From the NCBI RefSeq assembly GCF_000716875.1, contig NZ_JNWQ01000026.1, positions 1-64,000 of the forward strand: a stretch of 64,000 nt of DNA. Direction: 5' to 3'. Of the stretch, positions 51,655-61,653 are shown piece by piece. The translations under genes and the position numbers were made by a program. Position 1 is the first letter of the stretch; every line of letters begins with the position of its first letter. The stretch comes from Streptomyces novaecaesareae. Its GTDB lineage: Bacteria; Actinomycetota; Actinomycetes; Streptomycetales; Streptomycetaceae. The notes beneath the pieces are model-generated. The model was given only the letters and a program-made list of their open reading frames with translations. It had not been told where the DNA came from and searched no databases.

Positions 51655-51668
51655 TGTGGGGGAGCGGA

Positions 51669-54600
51669 ATGGCTCAGGCAAGGAAGCGGCTGTCGCGCAC
51701 GGAGGCGCTCCGGCGGCGGGCAGGTGCCCAATTCGTGGGCCGACGAGCCCAGTTGGCGCTCTTCGCGGAGAACCTGCGGAGGAACCCCGACTCGGAGGCC
51801 ACCGACGACCCGGCCGACTTCCTGTTCCACGTCCGGGGCGTCGGCGGCGTCGGCAAGTCGACCCTGATCGCCGAATGGCGCGAAGCGGCCCGCCGGGCCG
51901 GAGCGCTGACGGCCGTGGTGGACGAGAACGACGTCCACGGAGTCGAGTCCGCGCTGAGCGCCCTCGCCCGTCAACTCGCCGAACAAGTCGGCTCGTTGAA
52001 GGACTTCGACCGGGCGCTCGACCAGCACCGGCGAGCCCAGCAGGCCACCGCCGACCGCGTACCGGCACCGCCCGCCGGCGGCGAGACCGCGTCGCTGCCC
52101 TCCCGGATGGTCACCCAGGCGGCGTTCGGAGCCGCCTCCATGCTGCCCGGCGCGGGCGTCGTGGCCGCCATCGCCAACCCCGACAACGTCGCCCTCGGCG
52201 CGGACCGCTTCATCGCCGGCATGCGCCAGCGCCGGCGCGGCAACGAGGGCGAGGGCGAGGAGGCGCTCAGCCGGGCGTTCGTCGCCGAGCTGGAGAAGCT
52301 GTGCGGCGGGCGCGACACCCCGTGGGTCGTCCTGTTCCTGGACACCTGGGAACTGACCGGCCGCCACCTGGACGCCTGGCTGCGCGAACTCCTCGACGGC
52401 GCCTACGGCGAAGTCCCGCTCGACGTCGTGTTCGTCCTGGCGGGCCGGGACGAACTCAGCGAACGCGACTGGGGCACCCTTCGCCCGGCCGTCGTGGACG
52501 TCCCCCTCGACGTCTTCACCGAACAGGAGACCCGCGAACTCCTCGCCGTCCGGGGCGTCACCGACCCCGAGGTCGTCGAGGCCGTGACGGGCCTGTCGAT
52601 GCGGCTGCCCCTGCTGGTCGCCCTGCTCGCCCAGACCGGCCTCCAGGCCGTCGACGACGTCGCCGGAGCCGGCGCCGACCTCACCGACCACGCGGTCGAA
52701 CGCTTCCTCCAGTGGATCCCCGAACCGGACCGCCGCGAGACGGTGCTCGCCGCGGCACTGCCCCTCCAGCTCAACCACGACCTGTTCGCCTGCGCCGTCC
52801 CGGGCGCCGCCACCGAGGCCTGGGACTGGCTGCTGAGCCAGCCCTTCGTCACCGGCCGGGGCTCCTACCGGCAGTACCATGCCGTCGCCCGGGCGAGCAT
52901 GCTGCGCCGCCAGCGGATGCACTCGCCGACGGCCTGGACGGCGGCGCACTTACGTCTGGCGGAGCACTTCACGGCAGCCCGGGAGGCCCTGGAACGCCGG
53001 CTCCCGGAGCGGAAGCGGAGGAAGGACGACCAATGGCGCCGGCAGACGCTGAACGAGACCTACCACCTGCTCTGCGCCGACCCGACCGCGAACCTGGGGC
53101 AGGCCCTGGAACACGTCGCGCGGATCACCGGAGTGGCTCGTGCGGACCTGCCCGCGTGGCTCGACATGCTGAGGCAGGCGGCGCAGGACGGCGACCACGC
53201 GGAGCTGACCCGGTGGGCGGGGAAGCTGCGCGCGGCAGCCGCCGAGGAGCAGCCCGAGGTGGCGGTCCTCACCGTCCTCTGCACCCCCGGGCTGCCGCCG
53301 CACGTACGGGCCTGGGCGCTCGCCGAGCGCGGGGACTACCACTCCGTGGCGGAGCGTGCGGCGGAGGCCGTCGCCGATCTCGACCGAGCCATCGCGCTCA
53401 TGCCCGGGCACTCCGCGGCACATGCGTACCGCGGCCGCGCCCACACCCTCGGCACCGGCGATGTGCAGGCGGCCATGGCCGACCTCGACGCCGCCCTCGC
53501 CCTCGACCCCGAGGACGCCTGGGCGATGGGCTTTCGCGGCGCGCTCCACATGGATGCGGGCAGGCTCGACGAGGCGGTGACGGACTGCACGGCCGCCATC
53601 GCGCTGGAGCCCGAGCTGGACTGGGTGTTCACCGTCCGTGGCGAGGCCCACCGTCACGCCGGTCGGCTGGAGGAGGCGTTGGCGGACTTCACGGCGGCAC
53701 TGGAGACGACCCCTGACTTCGGGTGGGCACTGACCCGCCGCGGTGAGGTTCATCGCCAGGCCGGTCGACTGGACGCCGCGCTGGCGGACCTCACGGCGGG
53801 CCTCGAACAGGACGGAGAGGACGAGACGGCGTTCGGATTCCGAGGGCTGGCCCTTCGCCAGGCAGGCCGCCTGGAGGAAGCCGTGGCGGACTTCACGAGG
53901 GCCGTCGAACTGGATCCGACGTACGGATGGGCGCTGGCGCAGCGCGGCTTCGCCCATCGCCTGGCCGGCCGGCTGGAGGAGGCGATGGCGGACTTCACGG
54001 CGGCCTTGGAGGTGAACCCGGAGGACGGGTTCGCGTTGGCCCGGCGTGGGGAGCTCCATCGCAGCGCGGGCCGGTTGGAGGAGGCGTTGGCGGATCTGTC
54101 GGCGGCGCTGGAGCTGGATCCCGAGCACACGTGGGCTCTGGCCGAGCGTGGCAGCGTCCATCGCGGTGCGGGTCGGTTGGAGGAGGCGTTGGCGGATCTG
54201 TCGGCGGCGCTGGAGCTGGATCCCGAGTACGCCTGGGCACTCGGGGAGCGTGGCCGGACCTACCAGGAGTCGGGTCGCTGGGACGAGGCGTTGGCCGACC
54301 TGTCGGCGGCGCTGGAGTTGGAACCCGGGTTCGCCTGGGCGCGTGCCGAGCGCGGGGAGGTCCACCGCAAAGCGGGCCGGCCGGAGGAGGCCTTGGCGGA
54401 TCTGTCGGCGGCGCTGGAGCTGGACCCCGGCTTGGCGTGGGCACTCGTCGAGCGTGGCAGCGTCCATCGCAGTGCGGGTCGGCTGGAGGAGGCGTTGGCG
54501 GACTTCACGGCGGCGCTGGAGCTGGATCCCGAGCACGCGTGGGCGCGTGCGCACCGCGGGGAGGTCCATCGTCTGGCGGGCCGGTGGGAGGAAGCGCTGG

Positions 54601-55472
54601 CGGATCTGACGGCGGCGCTGGAGCTGGATCCCGAGTACGCCTGGGCACGTGGGGAGCGCGGCCTGACGTACCAGCAGGCGGGTCGGCCGGAGGAGGCGTT
54701 GGCGGACTATACGGCGGGGCTGGAGCTGGATCCCGAGTACGCCTGGGCACTGGCCCGGCGTGGGGAGCTCCATCGCAGCGCGGGCCGGTTGGAGGAGGCG
54801 TTGGCGGATCTGTCGGCGGCGCTGGAGCTGGACCCCGCATACGTGTCGGCACTCGTCGAGCGTGGGGACGTCCATCGCCGGGTGGGCCGGTTGGAGGAGG
54901 CGTTGGCCGATCTGACGGCGGCGCTGGAGCTGGACCCCGAGCACCTGTGGGCGCTCGTCCTGCGGGCCTACACCCACCAACTGGCCGGTCGCCCGGACGA
55001 GGCGGTTGCGGACGCTTCCGCAGCTCTCTCCCGGATATCTGACGATCCGGAGATCGGATCCTTCCTGACCATGACCTTCCGGCGGGCCGGCCGCCGTCAG
55101 GACGCGTGGGAGGCCCTTCGGCGAGCGGTGCAGTCGGATGCGGGGGACTCGGACGGCCTGCTGGACACGGCCGTGCTGCTACTGCTGGAGAACGGACGGG
55201 AGGCGTCCCTCACGGCCTGGGACGAGTACCGGGCGGTCGCGGTCGAATCAGGGGAGGGGATCGAAGTGGCAGCGTGCGCGCTGCTGCACGGCTTGGTCGT
55301 CGGCGCTACCGCGCCGGACGCGCTGGCCCGTGGCTACCTTGCCGTGCCCCGTGCCCGTGTCGCGCTGGTCGACGTCTGTGCCTACGTGGAGGAGCTGACC
55401 CGGGTGGAAGCACCCGTCGGGCCGCGGGCCGAGGCCGCGTTGCGGGTGCTGACGGCGCCTGCCGTACCTTGA
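51669..55472 (+). CDS. STAND-type NTPase with about 17 TPR repeats
   Basis: This 1267-residue protein begins with a short basic lead and QFVGRRAQLALF, then a P-loop NTPase: Walker A GVGGVGKST at 57-65 and Walker B WVVLFLDTWE near 218-227, with a sensor-like VVFVLAGRDELS after it. A winged-helix-like stretch and helical linker run to about residue 540. From there to about 1120 lie about 17 TPRs of 34 residues, many almost identical (RLEEALADLSAALELDPEYAWAL). The last 150 residues are non-repetitive. This is the STAND layout, where repeats sense a ligand and the NTPase oligomerises; no N-terminal effector domain is seen. The ATG at 51669 follows GGGGGAG. Confidence 0.88.
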   Translation: MAQARKRLSRTEALRRRAGAQFVGRRAQLALFAENLRRNPDSEATDDPADFLFHVRGVGGVGKSTLIAEWREAARRAGALTAVVDENDVHGVESALSALARQLAEQVGSLKDFDRALDQHRRAQQATADRVPAPPAGGETASLPSRMVTQAAFGAASMLPGAGVVAAIANPDNVALGADRFIAGMRQRRRGNEGEGEEALSRAFVAELEKLCGGRDTPWVVLFLDTWELTGRHLDAWLRELLDGAYGEVPLDVVFVLAGRDELSERDWGTLRPAVVDVPLDVFTEQETRELLAVRGVTDPEVVEAVTGLSMRLPLLVALLAQTGLQAVDDVAGAGADLTDHAVERFLQWIPEPDRRETVLAAALPLQLNHDLFACAVPGAATEAWDWLLSQPFVTGRGSYRQYHAVARASMLRRQRMHSPTAWTAAHLRLAEHFTAAREALERRLPERKRRKDDQWRRQTLNETYHLLCADPTANLGQALEHVARITGVARADLPAWLDMLRQAAQDGDHAELTRWAGKLRAAAAEEQPEVAVLTVLCTPGLPPHVRAWALAERGDYHSVAERAAEAVADLDRAIALMPGHSAAHAYRGRAHTLGTGDVQAAMADLDAALALDPEDAWAMGFRGALHMDAGRLDEAVTDCTAAIALEPELDWVFTVRGEAHRHAGRLEEALADFTAALETTPDFGWALTRRGEVHRQAGRLDAALADLTAGLEQDGEDETAFGFRGLALRQAGRLEEAVADFTRAVELDPTYGWALAQRGFAHRLAGRLEEAMADFTAALEVNPEDGFALARRGELHRSAGRLEEALADLSAALELDPEHTWALAERGSVHRGAGRLEEALADLSAALELDPEYAWALGERGRTYQESGRWDEALADLSAALELEPGFAWARAERGEVHRKAGRPEEALADLSAALELDPGLAWALVERGSVHRSAGRLEEALADFTAALELDPEHAWARAHRGEVHRLAGRWEEALADLTAALELDPEYAWARGERGLTYQQAGRPEEALADYTAGLELDPEYAWALARRGELHRSAGRLEEALADLSAALELDPAYVSALVERGDVHRRVGRLEEALADLTAALELDPEHLWALVLRAYTHQLAGRPDEAVADASAALSRISDDPEIGSFLTMTFRRAGRRQDAWEALRRAVQSDAGDSDGLLDTAVLLLLENGREASLTAWDEYRAVAVESGEGIEVAACALLHGLVVGATAPDALARGYLAVPRARVALVDVCAYVEELTRVEAPVGPRAEAALRVLTAPAVP
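53630..55020 (+). repeat. 102-bp coding repeats of the TPR array
   Basis: The TPR units recur every 102 bp with high DNA identity; for example about 80 bp around 54040-54118 recurs exactly at 54754-54832 (714 bp, seven units, later). This suggests recent duplication or gene conversion, with length variation likely between strains. Confidence 0.88.
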
Positions 55473-55490
55473 TCGTCGGCACCTCCCGGA

Positions 55491-55545
55491 GGTCTCCCGG
55501 CGGTCTCCCGGCGGTCTCCCGGCGGTCTCCCGGCGGTTCCCTCGG
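55491..55545. repeat. 11-bp tandem repeat (ggtctcccggc) x4 plus partial
   Basis: It starts 18 bp after the NTPase stop (55470-55472) and lies within the leader of the DGPF-sigma operon. Confidence 0.93.
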
Positions 55546-55581
55546 GGCGCGGAAAACTTTTCGGAGAAAGTTCCCGACCGA

Positions 55582-55609
55582 TGTCGAGGCCCCGTCCCGC
55601 GACTCCGAC
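55582..55609 (+). promoter_or_regulatory. Candidate ECF42 promoter (TGTCGA ... CGAC)
   Basis: TGTCGA at 55582-55587 matches the reported ECF42 -35 element and CGAC at 55606-55609 resembles the -10, with an 18-bp gap. It lies 54 bp before the DGPF protein start, the usual ECF42 target. Confidence 0.55.
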
Positions 55610-55662
55610 TGGGAGGTGACCGCGCGCCGGAGGGGCGCGTGACACCGGAAGGGACACCCGAG

Positions 55663-56036
55663 ATGAAGTACGTCGCGATGATCTACGGCAACCAGGCCAA
55701 GTGGGACTCCTTCCCGGCCGAGGCGTGGCCGGAGGCGATCGCCAAGCACGAGGCGTTCACCGCCAAGTACCGCGGCACCGGCGAACTCGTCGGCGCGTAC
55801 GGGCTGGCGGACGCCGCCGCCGCGCAGCTGGTGCGGCGGGCGGATGGGGTGCCGGTGGTCACCGACGGGCCGTACCTGGAGACCAAGGAGTACCTGGCCA
55901 GCTTCTACCTGCTGGACTGCGAGAGCCTGGAGCGTGCCCAGCAGATCGCCGCCGACATGCCGTTCGCGGACGTGGAGCCGGTGGAGCTGTGGCCGATCCT
56001 GCACGAGTCGCCGGCGAACGACCTTCCGGTGGGCGA

Positions 56037-56040
<4 letters not shown>
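55663..56040 (+). CDS. DGPF/YCII-related protein (ECF42 partner)
   Basis: This 125-residue ferredoxin-like alpha/beta-barrel protein has the DGPF motif in VTDGPYLETKEYLASFYLLDCES, close to the family's DGPFAETKE. DGPF proteins of unknown function are the regular partners of ECF42 sigma factors. Its stop overlaps the sigma start by four bases (GTGA), so the two are translated together. The ATG at 55663 gives the family start MKYVAMIYG. Confidence 0.95.
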
Positions 56041-57302
<1,262 letters not shown>

Positions 57303-57389
57303 GCGCGGGGCGCGAATGGGGACGGGGGTGGGAGCCGTGCGGTCGTACGCCGGTTCGCTGTTGCGCAGGGGGTTCTCGGCGGCTGACTC

Positions 57390-57412
57390 TTATTGTACTG
57401 TCCGTCTAATAA
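57390..57412. promoter_or_regulatory. AT-rich promoter/operator upstream of the AurF-like gene
   Basis: Inverted arms TTATT (57390-57394) and AATAA (57408-57412) flank a 13-bp core, in a conspicuously AT-rich patch 45-67 bp before the start. It could be a promoter with an overlapping operator. Confidence 0.5.
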
Positions 57413-57456
57413 GCGGGTGAGCGGGAACCCGCAGGAGCAGGCACCCGGAGGCAGCC

Positions 57457-58380
57457 ATGGCTCTCACCGACCCGGCGGCGCGCAGGCAGGACCACCGCCA
57501 TACCACTGCCGACGACGACGTCTCCAGGCGGCTGCTGGAGTCGGCCGCCACGTTGTCGTACGACCCCTCGACCGAGATCGACTGGGACGCCCCGCTCCCG
57601 GAGGGGCACTACGGCCTCAACCCCGAGTGGAGCACGCTCTACGGCACCCGGCTGTGGGACGAGATGACCGAGCGGCAGCGGGTCACCCTGACCCGGCACG
57701 AGGTCTGCTCGATCATGAACACCGGCATCTGGTTCGAGATGATCCTCCAGCAGATGGTGCTGCGCGACCAGTACCTCAAGAACCCCGTCAGCGCCGAGTT
57801 CCAGTTCGCACTCACCGAGATCGCCGACGAGTGCCGCCACTCGATCATGTTCGCCCGCGCCTGCGAGAAGATGGGCGTCCCCGCCTACCGGCCGAACAAG
57901 CTCATCGCCAACGCCGGGCGCGCGTACAAGTCGCTCGCCAAGGGCGAACTCGCGTACGGCGGCATCCTGGTGGCCGAAGAGGTGCTCGACGTCATGCAGC
58001 GCGACTGGATGCGCGGCGAGAACGTGCTGGAGATCGTCCGCGGCACCTCCCGGATCCACGTGGTCGAGGAGTCGCGGCACATGAAGTTCGCCCGGCAGGA
58101 GATCCGCGAGCGGCTGCGGCACGCGAGCCCGGCCCGCCGGCGCGCCTCGGCCACCGGCATCGCCATCGGCGCGTACGTCATCGTCACCAGCATGGTCCAC
58201 CCGGGCGTCTACAAGGCCGCCGGGCTCGACGTCCGGCGCGCGCTCGACGAGGTACGGGCCAGCGAGCACCGCAAGGCGATGATGCGCAACAGCTCCCGGC
58301 ACCTGATGGCGTTCCTTGCTGAGACAGGATTGCTCACCAGTCGCTCGGCCGCCATCTACCGCCGCGTGCACATGCTCTGA
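57457..58380 (+). CDS. Di-iron oxygenase, AurF-like (p-aminobenzoate N-oxygenase family)
   Basis: This 307-residue protein has the helical di-iron pattern of AurF/CmlI-type enzymes: LTRHEVCSIMNTGIWFEM, EIADECRHSIMFARACEKMG, LVAEEVLDVMQRDWM and VEESRHMKFARQEIRER, supplying the Glu and His ligands. AurF and CmlI oxidise aryl amines to nitro groups; other members hydroxylate or are of unknown function. A reductase of FprB type follows 88 bp later and can supply electrons. GGAGG precedes the ATG. It opens a plus-strand two-gene unit; the substrate is unknown. Confidence 0.92.
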   Translation: MALTDPAARRQDHRHTTADDDVSRRLLESAATLSYDPSTEIDWDAPLPEGHYGLNPEWSTLYGTRLWDEMTERQRVTLTRHEVCSIMNTGIWFEMILQQMVLRDQYLKNPVSAEFQFALTEIADECRHSIMFARACEKMGVPAYRPNKLIANAGRAYKSLAKGELAYGGILVAEEVLDVMQRDWMRGENVLEIVRGTSRIHVVEESRHMKFARQEIRERLRHASPARRRASATGIAIGAYVIVTSMVHPGVYKAAGLDVRRALDEVRASEHRKAMMRNSSRHLMAFLAETGLLTSRSAAIYRRVHML

Positions 58381-58387
58381 CGGATCA

Positions 58388-58442
58388 TCAGGCAATCCTC
58401 AGGCAATCCTCAGGCAATCCTCAGGCACCTCATCGGACACCG
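58388..58442. repeat. 11-bp tandem repeat (tcaggcaatcc) x4.5
   Basis: It fills most of the 88-bp gap between the di-iron gene stop (58378-58380) and the reductase start. The unit does not include the stop. Confidence 0.95.
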
Positions 58443-58468
58443 GACACAGCGAGGACCTAACTCCGGCC

Positions 58469-60187
58469 ATGGCCTACGCGATCACCCAGACCTGCTGCAG
58501 CGACGCCTCGTGCGTGTCCGTCTGCCCGGTCAACTGCATCCACCCGACCCCGGACGAGCCGGAGTTCGGCACCACCGACATGCTGTACATCGACCCGCGC
58601 GCGTGCATCGACTGCGGCGCCTGCGCGGACGCCTGCCCGGTGGACGCGGTGTTCCCGGTCGACCGGCTGCGCGGTCCGGACACCGCCTTCGGCGACCTCA
58701 ACCGGGACTGGTTCCGCGACCACCCCAACGACCACGCCTGGGGCACGCCCAGCTTCCCGCGCAGCCTGCCGGGCGAACTCGGCACGCTGCGGATCGCCGT
58801 GGTCGGCACCGGGCCGTCCGCCGGGTACACCGCGCAGGAACTGCTGCGCAGCACCAGCGCCGAGATCACCATGATCGACCGGCTGCCGGTCACCGGCGGA
58901 CTGCTGCGGCACGGCGTCGCGCCCGACCACCAGGCCACCAAGCGGATCGCGGAGAGCTTCGCGAGCGTCTTCCGCGACCCGCGCCTGCGGATGCACCTGA
59001 ACGTGGAGATCGGCACCGACGTCACGCACCGGGAGCTGACCGCCCACCACCACGCGGTGGTGTACGCGGTCGGCGCGGCCGCCGACCGCCGGCTTGGCAT
59101 CCCCGGCGAGGACCTGCCCGGCAGCCTGCCCGCCACGGCCTTCGTCGGCTGGTACAACGCCGACCCGACGGTGCCGGCCGACGCGGTGGAGCTGTCCGCG
59201 GAGCGGGTGGTGGTCATCGGCAACGGCAACGTCGCCGTGGACATCGCCCGCATCCTGCTCACCGACCCCGATCGGCTGGCCGCCACCGACATCGCCGACC
59301 ACGCCCTCGCCGCGCTGCGCCGCGGCCGGGTGCGGGAGGTCGTGCTGCTCGCCCGGCGCGGCCCCGAGCAGGCGGCGTGGACCGGGGCGGAGTTCCTGGC
59401 GCTGCGGCAGCTGCCGGGGGTCGAGGTGGTGGTCGAGGACCACCCCGAGGTGCGGGCGGCGATCGAGGCGGCCTGCGAATCGCCGTCGGGTCCGGGAGCG
59501 TCGTCGGGTTCGCGGGCGCCGTCGGGTCCGGGGGCGGCGTCGGGTTCGCGGGCCGCGCTGCTGGCAGGGCTGCCGCTGGTCCCGTACGACGGGGGCGCGG
59601 AGCCGGCGGCGGGGCGGCGGATCGTGCTGCGGTTCCTGTCCGCGCCGGTCGGGATCTCCGGGGACGGCCGGGTCGAGGCGGTGACCGTCGAGCGGACCAC
59701 GCTCGTGGACGGGGAGCGGGCCGAGGCCACCGGGGAGCGGGACGTGCTGCGGGCCGGGCTGGTGGTGCGCTCCATCGGGCACCGGGGCGTGCCGCTGCCC
59801 GGGCTGCCGTTCGACGAGCGGGCGGGGACGGTCGCGCACCGGGGCGGGCGGGTCGTCGATCCGGCGACCGGGCAGCCGCTGCCGGGGGCGTACGTGGTGG
59901 GGTGGGCCAAGCGCGGGCCGTCCGGCGGGATCGGCGCCAACCGGGCCTGCGCGCGCGAGACCGTGGACGCGCTGATGGACGACGCGCAGGCCCGTGCGCT
60001 GCCCGAGCCGGAGGCGGGGCACCGGGAGTTCGAGCGGCTGGTGCGGAGCCGGCGGCCGGACGCGGTCGGGTTGAAGGAACTGCGGGCGGTGGAGCGCGCG
60101 GAGCGCCGGCGGGGCGAGGCCGAGGGGCGGCCCCGGGTGAAGCTCGCCACCGTGCCCGAGCTGCTGGCGGCGGGCCGGCGGCGGTAG
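58469..60187 (+). CDS. fprB: Ferredoxin/ferredoxin-NADP reductase fusion, FprB type
   Basis: This 572-residue protein combines an N-terminal ferredoxin (about 1-65: TQTCCSDASCVSVCPVNCIH and ACIDCGACADACPVDA) and an FAD/NADP reductase (FAD site VVGTGPSAGYTAQELL, NADP site VVIGNGNVAVDIARILL, C-terminal WAKRGPSGGIGANRACA). It closely follows M. tuberculosis FprB in order and length. A Ser/Gly/Pro-rich insertion (PSGPGASSGSRAPSGPGAASG) near residue 345 is repeat-encoded. It presumably donates electrons to the di-iron oxygenase upstream and perhaps to the Rieske oxygenase. The ATG at 58469 gives the family start MAYAITQ. Confidence 0.95.
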   Translation: MAYAITQTCCSDASCVSVCPVNCIHPTPDEPEFGTTDMLYIDPRACIDCGACADACPVDAVFPVDRLRGPDTAFGDLNRDWFRDHPNDHAWGTPSFPRSLPGELGTLRIAVVGTGPSAGYTAQELLRSTSAEITMIDRLPVTGGLLRHGVAPDHQATKRIAESFASVFRDPRLRMHLNVEIGTDVTHRELTAHHHAVVYAVGAAADRRLGIPGEDLPGSLPATAFVGWYNADPTVPADAVELSAERVVVIGNGNVAVDIARILLTDPDRLAATDIADHALAALRRGRVREVVLLARRGPEQAAWTGAEFLALRQLPGVEVVVEDHPEVRAAIEAACESPSGPGASSGSRAPSGPGAASGSRAALLAGLPLVPYDGGAEPAAGRRIVLRFLSAPVGISGDGRVEAVTVERTTLVDGERAEATGERDVLRAGLVVRSIGHRGVPLPGLPFDERAGTVAHRGGRVVDPATGQPLPGAYVVGWAKRGPSGGIGANRACARETVDALMDDAQARALPEPEAGHREFERLVRSRRPDAVGLKELRAVERAERRRGEAEGRPRVKLATVPELLAAGRRR

Positions 60188-60226
60188 GCGGCGCCCGTAG
60201 GGGGAGCGGTGTTCCGGGCTCGGGTG

Positions 60227-60298
60227 CGGGCCTGGGCGTGGGGCTGGGGGCGGGCCTGGGTGTGGGCCTGGGCATGGGGCTGGGCGTGGGGCTGATGT
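60227..60298. repeat. 12-bp tandem repeat x6 (gtgggcctgggc-like)
   Basis: Six imperfect units lie 40 bp after the FprB stop, in the gap before a small gene. The G-rich strand is the plus strand, which could form G-quadruplex structures. Confidence 0.85.
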
Positions 60299-60374
60299 GC
60301 GGGCCGCCGGGTTGACGGGACCGTGTCCCGGTGCGGATGGGGTGCGTTGGGCGGGTGTGAGCGGATTTGGGGCG

Positions 60375-60713
60375 ATGCCGGCTCCGCGGCGGCGGCCGGT
60401 CGAAGAAACGATCCTGCACGGGGTGGAGCCACCGGGGGAGCCCGATTCGGAGGCACCCATCTACGCCGAGCTGGCTCGGCGGTGGCAGGCGGAGGGACGG
60501 TCCGTACCGGGGCTGCCCGATCCGGCCTGGGAGGCGCTGGCCGCGCCGGGCGGGGGTCAGTCGGCGGGGTTCGGGTCGGCAGGGCTCGGCTCTACGGGGT
60601 TCGGCTCCTGGTCGAGCGAACCGACCGGACCGACCGGACCGACCGGACCGACCGGACCGACCGGACCGACCGGACCGAGCGGGACGGCCGGGCCGACCGC
60701 GCAGGCCGGGTAG
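60375..60713 (+). CDS. Small conserved-looking protein with collagen-like TGP tail
   Basis: This 112-residue reading frame has a well-formed first 60 residues (MPAPRRRPVEETILHGVEPP, YAELARRWQAEGRSVPGLPDPAWEALA) that look like a real small actinomycete protein. The C-terminal half is low complexity: GFGSAGLGSTGFGS, then six TGP triplets from 9-bp repeats. The last 157 bp overlap the convergent Rieske gene. The true C-terminus was perhaps shorter before the repeat grew. Function is unknown. Confidence 0.6.
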   Translation: MPAPRRRPVEETILHGVEPPGEPDSEAPIYAELARRWQAEGRSVPGLPDPAWEALAAPGGGQSAGFGSAGLGSTGFGSWSSEPTGPTGPTGPTGPTGPTGPSGTAGPTAQAG

Positions 60714-61645
60714 AACTGCCGCGACCAGCGGCGGAACAGCCCGATCGAACGCTCCCCGGGGACGAGCCGCGGCTGCGCCAGGTACCGCTTGTGGGCCAGG
60801 ACCGGCCGGTCCTGCTTGATGATGCGCACCGAGGCCTGCAGCGCCAGCCAGGACGCCGCCCGGTCGACCGCCCGCGTCGCGCCGACCCCCGGCACCGGCA
60901 CGGTGGCCGTCACCGCGAACCGCACCCTGGTCCGCCACGGCGCGATCGGCGTCGGCAGCACCCAGACCCTCAACGTGGCGCCCAGGTCGGGGAGTTCGGC
61001 CACCATCCGGAACATCCCGAGCCCGGCCAGGGTGACCGGCTGCTCCAGGGTGACGGTGCCCAGCCCCGGGAACCGGGTCGTGGTGCGCTGGTGGATGGTG
61101 AACAGCGGGCCGTCCACCTCGGGCGGAGCGGTCTCCCGGGTGTCCAGGCCGTGCAGCACGCTCGTGTGCCGGAAGTCGACGCTGTTCTCCATCACCTCCT
61201 GCGGATGGGAGAGCACCTCCCCGCTCCACCAGGCGAGCGGCCGTACCCCGACCTCCGGCGGCAGCTCCCACGTGGGCGGACCGCCGTCCACCCCCTGCCA
61301 GACGAACAGCGCCCCGTCCAGTTCCCGCAGATGGCGCTTCGTCAGGGAGGCCCGGAACCGGGTGCCGTCCGGGGAGCCGGTGCACGAGCCGTCCGGGCCG
61401 AACGCGAAACCGTGGAACGGGCAGACCAGTTCCTCGCCCCGGACCGTCCCGCCCGCCCCGAAGTGCGCGCCCAGGTGCGGGCAGTGCGGCCCGACCGCCC
61501 GCACCGCGCCCCGGCGGGTCCGGTACAGCACCACGTCCTCGCCCGTCAGCCGGGCCGTCCGCACCCGCCCGGGCGGCAGATCACGTGTTCGGCCGACGCA
61601 GAACCAGCCGCTCGGGTACGGCAGCGGGGCGGAGCGCTCGTCCAT
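60557..61645 (-). CDS. Rieske non-haem iron oxygenase (KshA-like)
   Basis: This 362-residue oxygenase has the Rieske site CPHLGAHFG and LVCPFHGF (Cys-x-His ... Cys-x2-His) at about residues 55-80 and the mononuclear iron site ENSVDFRHTSVLHG, giving Asp/His/His. The pattern resembles 3-ketosteroid 9-alpha-hydroxylase and related Rieske enzymes. The natural C-terminal motif RRWSRQFYP is followed by a GPV-repeat tail and a short Pro-rich end, coded by the same 9-bp repeats that give TGP on the other strand. It is transcribed after the methyltransferase (8-bp gap). Substrate unknown. Confidence 0.9.
   Translation of the reverse strand: MDERSAPLPYPSGWFCVGRTRDLPPGRVRTARLTGEDVVLYRTRRGAVRAVGPHCPHLGAHFGAGGTVRGEELVCPFHGFAFGPDGSCTGSPDGTRFRASLTKRHLRELDGALFVWQGVDGGPPTWELPPEVGVRPLAWWSGEVLSHPQEVMENSVDFRHTSVLHGLDTRETAPPEVDGPLFTIHQRTTTRFPGLGTVTLEQPVTLAGLGMFRMVAELPDLGATLRVWVLPTPIAPWRTRVRFAVTATVPVPGVGATRAVDRAASWLALQASVRIIKQDRPVLAHKRYLAQPRLVPGERSIGLFRRWSRQFYPACAVGPAVPLGPVGPVGPVGPVGPVGPVGSLDQEPNPVEPSPADPNPAD
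60620..60682. repeat. 9-bp tandem repeat (accgaccgg) x6 plus one variant
   Basis: Six perfect copies (60620-60673) and one variant. Both strands are open: TGP triplets on plus, GPV triplets on minus. Confidence 0.97.
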
Positions 61646-61653
61646 GGCGGGGG

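Noticed and set aside
49089..52949. 1286-codon minus-strand open frame
   Set aside because: Antisense to aroA, RNA ligase and NTPase; no recognisable domain.
55491..55545. Possible CRISPR array
   Set aside because: Units are 11 bp and contiguous without spacers; no cas genes.
59480..59560. Frameshift in the FprB-type gene
   Set aside because: The Ser/Gly/Pro-rich insertion keeps the reading frame, and the reductase text resumes correctly.
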